Positions 48,844 through 52,481 of a DNA stretch of 52,481 bases are shown in pieces (within the stretch, counting starts at the first letter, position 1; each line of letters starts with the position of its first letter). This DNA comes from Actinokineospora spheciospongiae (lineage in GTDB: Bacteria; Actinomycetota; Actinomycetes; Mycobacteriales; Pseudonocardiaceae), in contig NZ_AYXG01000123.1 of NCBI RefSeq assembly GCF_000564855.1, positions 1 through 52,481 on the forward strand. Reading direction: 5' to 3'. The notes under the pieces are model-generated. The model had not been told where the DNA came from. It made no database searches and worked only from the letters and a program-made list of their open reading frames with translations. Position numbers and translations under genes: made by a program.

Positions 48844-49824
48844 GTGAGCAGCGCAGAGTCGATCGACAACAGGGCCGCCCACGGCGTCGGCCTGGCGACC
48901 GTGACCACCGGCGGGACCGTGCTCGACACGTGGTTCCCGAACCCCAAGCTGGGCCGGGCCCCCACCCCCGGCACCCTGCGGCTGTCCGAGCACGAGGCCG
49001 TCGAGGCCCTCGGCGCGGGCGTCTCCGCCCTCCTGGGCCCCGACCCCGCCCGCGGCGTCGAGGTCATCGCGGTCCGCACCGGCATCGACGACCTCGACGC
49101 CCCGCCCGCCGACGCGCACGACGTCTACCTGCGGCTGCACCTGCTCTCGCACCGCCTGGTCCGCCCGCACGGGCAGAACCTCGACGGCGTCTTCGGCCTG
49201 CTCAGCAACGTCGTGTGGACCAACCACGGGCCGTGCGCGGTCGAGGGCTTCGAGCAGACCAGGCTCGCCCTGCGCGCCCGCGGCCAGGTGACGGTGCACA
49301 GCGTCGACAAGTTCCCCCGCATGGTCGACTACGTCCTGCCCGGCGGCGTCCGCGTCGCCGACGCCGACCGCGTCCGCCTCGGCGCCCACCTGGCCACCGG
49401 CACCACGGTCATGCACGAGGGCTTCGTCAACTACAACGCGGGCACCCTCGGCGCCTCCATGGTCGAGGGCCGCATCTCCGCGGGCGTCAGCGTCGGCGAC
49501 GGCTCCGACGTCGGCGGCGGCGCCTCCATCATGGGCACCCTCTCCGGCGGCGGCAAGGAGACCATCACCCTGGGCGAGCGCTGCCTCCTCGGCGCCAACG
49601 CGGGCATCGGCATCTCCCTCGGCGACGACTGCGTGGTCGAGGCGGGCCTCTACGTCACCGCGGGCACCAAGGTCGCCCTGCCGGACGGCACCACGGTCAA
49701 GGCCAGGGACCTCTCCGGCGAATCCGGCCTGCTGTTCCGCCGCAACTCCACCACGGGCGCGGTCGAGGTCGTCAAGCGCGACGGCGGCGGCGTGGAACTG
49801 AACGCGGCCCTGCACGCCAACTGA
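48844..49824 (+). CDS. dapD: Tetrahydrodipicolinate N-succinyltransferase
   Basis: A 326-aa left-handed beta-helix transferase that succinylates tetrahydrodipicolinate. The helix coils are clear in [34 protein letters not shown] and [19 protein letters not shown]. The active-site segment [10 protein letters not shown] follows the first coil. It is the actinobacterial (M. tuberculosis-like) DapD, longer than the enterobacterial one at its N-terminus. Faces dapC across a strong terminator. Confidence 0.96.
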   Translation: MSSAESIDNRAAHGVGLATVTTGGTVLDTWFPNPKLGRAPTPGTLRLSEHEAVEALGAGVSALLGPDPARGVEVIAVRTGIDDLDAPPADAHDVYLRLHLLSHRLVRPHGQNLDGVFGLLSNVVWTNHGPCAVEGFEQTRLALRARGQVTVHSVDKFPRMVDYVLPGGVRVADADRVRLGAHLATGTTVMHEGFVNYNAGTLGASMVEGRISAGVSVGDGSDVGGGASIMGTLSGGGKETITLGERCLLGANAGIGISLGDDCVVEAGLYVTAGTKVALPDGTTVKARDLSGESGLLFRRNSTTGAVEVVKRDGGGVELNAALHAN

Positions 49825-49829
49825 GGCAC

Positions 49830-49876
49830 TGACACGACGAGGCCCGCCCCCGACCGGGGCGGGCCTCGTCGTGTCA
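49830..49876. terminator. Perfect 21-bp bidirectional terminator between dapD and dapC
   Basis: 49830-49850 pairs without error with 49856-49876 over a CGACC loop, between convergent stops. Confidence 0.85.
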
Positions 49877-49882
49877 TTGGGG

Positions 49883-50971
49883 CTAGGCCGCCAAGCGGTC
49901 GGCGGCGGCGGCCATGCGTTCGTCCGTGGCGGTGAGGGCGATGCGGACGTGGCGGTCGCCGGTGGGGCCGTAGAAGGTGCCGGGGGCGACCAGGATGCCC
50001 CGGTCGGCCAGCCAGGAGACGGTGTCCCAGGCGGACTCGGCCCGGGTGGACCACAGGTAGAGACCGGCCTCGGAGTGCTCGACGGTGAAGCCCGCGCGCT
50101 CCAGGGCGGGCTTGAGGACCGCGCGGCGGGCGGCGAAGCGGGCCTTCTGGGCGACCAGGTGGGCGTCGTCGGCGAGGGCGGCGGTCATGGCGGACTGCAC
50201 CGGGCGGGGGACGATCATGCCCGCGTGCTTGCGGACCTCCAGCAGGCCCTTGACCAGGGCGGGGTCACCGGTGACGAAACCCGCCCGGTAACCGGCCAGG
50301 CTGGAGGTCTTCGACAGGGAGTGCACCGACAGCAGGCCGGTGAAGTCGCCGTCGCAGACCGAGGGGTGCAGCAGGGAGACGGGTTCGGCTTCCCAGCCCA
50401 GGGCCAGGTAGCACTCGTCGGAGACGACGACCGTGCCGCGCTCCCGGGCCCAGGACACGACCTTGCGCAGGTGCTCCACCGGCAGGACCCGGCCGGTGGG
50501 GTTGGACGGGGAGTTCAGCCAGACCATCGCCGGGGCCTCCGGGCCCAGCGCCGTCAGGCCGTCCGAGCGGACCACCCTGGCACCGGCCAGCCGGGCACCG
50601 ACGTCGTAGGTGGGGTACGCCAGCTCCGGCACCACGACCGCCCGGCCGCGCGCGCCCAGCAGCGTCGGCAACCACGCCACCAGCTCCTTGGAGCCGATGG
50701 TGGGCAGCACCGCCGCCGGGTCCACGCCGAGCACGCCGTGGCGGCGGGCCAGCGCGTCCACCGCGGCCTGCCGCAACTCCGGCAGGCCGTGCGTCGTGGG
50801 GTAGCCCGGCAGCTCCGAGGCCGCGCCGAGGGCGGCCTGGACCAGGTCCGGGACCGGGTCCACCGGGGTGCCCACTGACAGGTCGACCACGCCGTCCGGG
50901 TGCGTCCGTGCCCGTGCGGCGTGGTCGGCCAGGGTGTCCCAGGGGAAGTCCGGGAGGTCGGGGAAGTTCAC
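49883..50971 (-). CDS. dapC: Succinyldiaminopimelate aminotransferase
   Basis: A 362-aa class I/II aminotransferase using PLP. The Schiff-base Lys is in [26 protein letters not shown] and [10 protein letters not shown] complete the cofactor site, and RHVRIALT has the C-terminal Arg that binds the carboxylate. Context (fdxC upstream, dapE and dapD nearby) fits N-succinyl-LL-2-amino-6-oxopimelate as substrate. The GTG overlaps the fdxC stop by 4 bases. Confidence 0.94.
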   Translation of the reverse strand: MNFPDLPDFPWDTLADHAARARTHPDGVVDLSVGTPVDPVPDLVQAALGAASELPGYPTTHGLPELRQAAVDALARRHGVLGVDPAAVLPTIGSKELVAWLPTLLGARGRAVVVPELAYPTYDVGARLAGARVVRSDGLTALGPEAPAMVWLNSPSNPTGRVLPVEHLRKVVSWARERGTVVVSDECYLALGWEAEPVSLLHPSVCDGDFTGLLSVHSLSKTSSLAGYRAGFVTGDPALVKGLLEVRKHAGMIVPRPVQSAMTAALADDAHLVAQKARFAARRAVLKPALERAGFTVEHSEAGLYLWSTRAESAWDTVSWLADRGILVAPGTFYGPTGDRHVRIALTATDERMAAAADRLAA

Positions 50972-51288
50972 TCGCCCCGCGGGTCCAACGCCTTGATCCA
51001 GTCCGGGTCGGCGGAGGTCTTGCCCGCCTTGGAGGCACCGCCCGGGGAACCGAGGTCGTTGAAGAAGTCGACGTTGGCCTTGGTGTAGTTCGTCCACTGG
51101 TCGGGGACGTCGTCCTCGTAGTAGATGGCCTCCACCGGGCAGACCGGCTCGCAGGCACCGCAGTCAACGCACTCGTCGGGGTGGATGTAGAGCATCCGGT
51201 CGCCCTCGTAGATGCAGTCGACCGGGCACTCCTCGATGCACGCCTTGTCGAGGATGTCGACGCAGGGCTCGGCGATCACGTAGGTCAC
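50968..51288 (-). CDS. fdxC: 7Fe ferredoxin
   Basis: A 106-aa ferredoxin that carries one 3Fe-4S and one 4Fe-4S cluster by family. The N-terminal motif is [19 protein letters not shown], and the second is [17 protein letters not shown]. The C-terminal extension ([20 protein letters not shown]) is typical of actinobacterial FdxA/FdxC. GGAGAG precedes the GTG at 51288. It is the first gene of the fdxC-dapC unit, as in M. tuberculosis (Rv1177-Rv1178). Confidence 0.96.
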   Translation of the reverse strand: MTYVIAEPCVDILDKACIEECPVDCIYEGDRMLYIHPDECVDCGACEPVCPVEAIYYEDDVPDQWTNYTKANVDFFNDLGSPGGASKAGKTSADPDWIKALDPRGE

Positions 51289-51421
51289 TGCGCTCTCCTG
51301 CTCCTTCGTGGTGTAGCGCGCGCACTCGGGAGGATGCGCGACGACCGACAGTATCTCCTCCGGGCCGACCGGGCACGCACCCGGTGCCGTCTAGCTCACA
51401 CGGCCCGGCGACACTTCCCGG

Positions 51422-52288
51422 GTGCGTGCGGTGGGCGAACTCGAAGACGTGTGCGCGCGGGCCTGGCCCGCCGTGGTGACCCGACCGCTCGGGCGGTGGC
51501 TGCTGCGGGCGTCGGGCGGGTACACGGGGCGGGCGAACAGCGCGCTGGCCGTGGGCCCACCCGGGGTGCCGCTGCCCGCCGCGCTGCGGGCGGTGGTCTC
51601 GTTCTCCGCGGAGCACGGGATTCGGCCGTACGTGCAGGCGGTGGTGGGCGACGAGGTGGAGGCGGCCCTGCCCGGGTTGGGGTGGGAGGTGAACCTGGCG
51701 CACCCGAAAGGCGCTGAGTCCGCCGTCCTGACCTCGGTGCTGGGTTCGGGACCGGGGCGGGCGCCCGTTGGCGGGACGGGTGTGGAGGTGGGCGGCGCGG
51801 GCGTGGGCACGCCGGGGGTGGGCGGGCCAGGCGTGGAGGGGTCGGGCGTGGGGGCGCCGGGGGTGGCCAGGCCAGGTGCGGAGGGGTTGGGCGTGAGCGG
51901 ATCGGGTGTGGAGGTGGTCGGGTCCCCTCCCCCGGGGTGGTTCGAGTTGGCCGTGGGCGGGGAGCCGTCGGCGGCGCAGCGGGCCGTGCTGACCTCCGGG
52001 CCGCGCGTGGGGTTCGCCTGCCTGCGGGAGGGCGGTGCGGTGGTCGGGGTGGCGCGCGGGTGCGTCGTCGACGACCACCTGCACATCGCGGTGCTGGAGG
52101 TGCGGAGCGGGCACCGGCGGCGCGGGTGCGCGCGGCGGTTGCTGGCCGGGTTGGACGCGTGGGCGACGGCGCACGGGGCGCGGCGGCGGGTGTTGCAGGT
52201 GGCGACGCACAACGAGGGGGCATTGGCGCTCTACCGGGGGCTCGGGTACGTGGAGTCGCACCGCTACCGGTACTGGGTACCCGCCTGA
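51422..52288 (+). CDS. GNAT-family acetyltransferase with Gly/Val-rich linker
   Basis: A 288-aa protein. Residues 1-105 resemble the N-terminal arm of a two-lobed GNAT (RPLGRWLLRASGGYTGRANS, GWEVNLAHP). Residues 108-168 are a Gly-Val-Pro linker of irregular G-V-x-x units. Residues 169-288 form the catalytic GNAT lobe with VLEVRSGHRRRGCARRLL (acetyl-CoA loop) and VATHNEGALALYRGLGY. The GTG at 51422 has no clear ribosome site; GACACT lies 6 bases upstream. Substrate unknown. It is divergent from fdxC. Confidence 0.82.
   Translation: MRAVGELEDVCARAWPAVVTRPLGRWLLRASGGYTGRANSALAVGPPGVPLPAALRAVVSFSAEHGIRPYVQAVVGDEVEAALPGLGWEVNLAHPKGAESAVLTSVLGSGPGRAPVGGTGVEVGGAGVGTPGVGGPGVEGSGVGAPGVARPGAEGLGVSGSGVEVVGSPPPGWFELAVGGEPSAAQRAVLTSGPRVGFACLREGGAVVGVARGCVVDDHLHIAVLEVRSGHRRRGCARRLLAGLDAWATAHGARRRVLQVATHNEGALALYRGLGYVESHRYRYWVPA
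51743..51925 (+). repeat. GC-rich degenerate repeat encoding the GNAT linker
   Basis: Irregular GGCGTG/GGGGTG-rich units encode Gly-Val-Gly-x-Pro stretches inside the acetyltransferase gene, without frame loss. Confidence 0.6.
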
Positions 52289-52330
52289 CCTGCGACGACC
52301 TGGCCCGGCATGCTCCCACCCACGGCCGAT

Positions 52331-52364
52331 CCGAGTTGTCCACAGTTTGCCGAGTTGTCCACAG
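52331..52364 (+). other. Two directly repeated DnaA-type boxes
   Basis: The 15-mer CCGAGTTGTCCACAG occurs at 52331-52345 and 52350-52364, a 19-bp period. Each includes TTGTCCACA (52336-52344 and 52355-52363). Confidence 0.7.
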
Positions 52365-52402
52365 GCAAGATCCACATCTCTCTGTCCGACACCTCGCGCC
52401 GG

Positions 52403-52408
52403 TAGAAT
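52403..52408 (+). promoter_or_regulatory. -10 element TAGAAT near the right edge
   Basis: TAGAAT points rightward towards a gene that would begin beyond the window or at its edge; no clear -35 is seen. Confidence 0.45.
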
Positions 52409-52430
52409 GGACCTGGGCACGGCCCCCTGG

Positions 52431-52481
52431 GTGCGGTGGGGTGTGGGTGCGGTGGGGTGTGGGTGCGGTGGGGTGTGGGTG
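52431..52481. repeat. 16-bp tandem repeat at the right edge
   Basis: Three copies of GTGCGGTGGGGTGTGG and a partial fourth run into the last base of the window, so the array is probably longer. Confidence 0.95.

Noticed and set aside
51164-52420. 418-aa minus-strand frame opposite the last GNAT gene
   Set aside because: Pro/His/Arg-rich antisense translation; its upstream end runs over DnaA-type boxes and a promoter.

Overview
The window is GC-rich, densely coded actinobacterial chromosome, most likely from a member of the Pseudonocardiaceae or a relative. The evidence is the near-total G/C at third codon positions, the many GTG starts and ATGA/GTGA/TGATG overlaps, and the frequent leaderless promoters. 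The gene content also fits: lpqY-sugABC, sigE-rseA-htrA-tatB, glgC/glgM, gpgS-folP2, and dapE/dapD/dapC-fdxC. From memory of gene order, much of it mirrors the Mycobacterium tuberculosis interval from about Rv1177 (fdxC) to Rv1239c (corA). Both window edges lie in short tandem repeats (a 9-bp unit at the left, a 16-bp unit at the right), as if an assembly had broken there.

Layout. 1-2.1 kb: edge repeat, a PHP-domain phosphoesterase and a non-coding block of degenerate ~51-bp repeats. 2.1-6.7 kb: PH-domain membrane protein, a 54-aa membrane peptide, a NUDIX hydrolase, a DUF2332 protein, a MaoC hydratase, CorA with a structured (M-box-like) leader, and a 34-aa membrane peptide. 6.9-13.3 kb: two tandem three-gene cassettes, each PPE-like (WxG) then PE-like (YxxxD/E) then EspG, with no type VII secretion machinery nearby. 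13.5-15.5 kb: metallophosphoesterase and ParB-like gene pair, and a secreted I36-type inhibitor. 15.6-20.5 kb: a trehalose-type ABC importer and a small membrane protein. 20.9-24.7 kb: acyl-CoA dehydrogenase, zinc ribbon and two overlapping CitE-family lyases. 24.8-31.2 kb: APH-like kinase, MgtE-N/CBS protein, DUF1003, MarR, Mrp, a frameshifted pentapeptide gene and TatB. 31.3-34.1 kb: HtrA, anti-sigma and SigE. 34.3-39.8 kb: O-methyltransferase, GlgC, glycogen synthase, GtrA, leucyl aminopeptidase, DUF3117. 40.2-46.8 kb: crotonase, TagI, SRPBCC, DivIVA-like, GNAT, two LOG proteins, acyltransferase, FolP2, GpgS. 46.8-52.3 kb: cutinase-like esterase, DapE/DapD/DapC, ferredoxin, GNAT.

How the genes fit together. 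The backbone covers envelope-stress sensing (SigE/RseA/HtrA/TatB), storage and methylglucose-polysaccharide sugars (GlgC, GlgM, GpgS, LpqY-SugABC), lysine/diaminopimelate synthesis and Mg2+ transport. The MaoC hydratase, the acyl-CoA dehydrogenase and the two CitE-family proteins together resemble the lower half of the ethylmalonyl-CoA pathway, but they are split by the type VII block and the sugar importer. The most unusual region is the duplicated PPE/PE/EspG block. The two copies share protein architecture, a common C-terminal PPVIGL tail and a 13-bp upstream sequence element.
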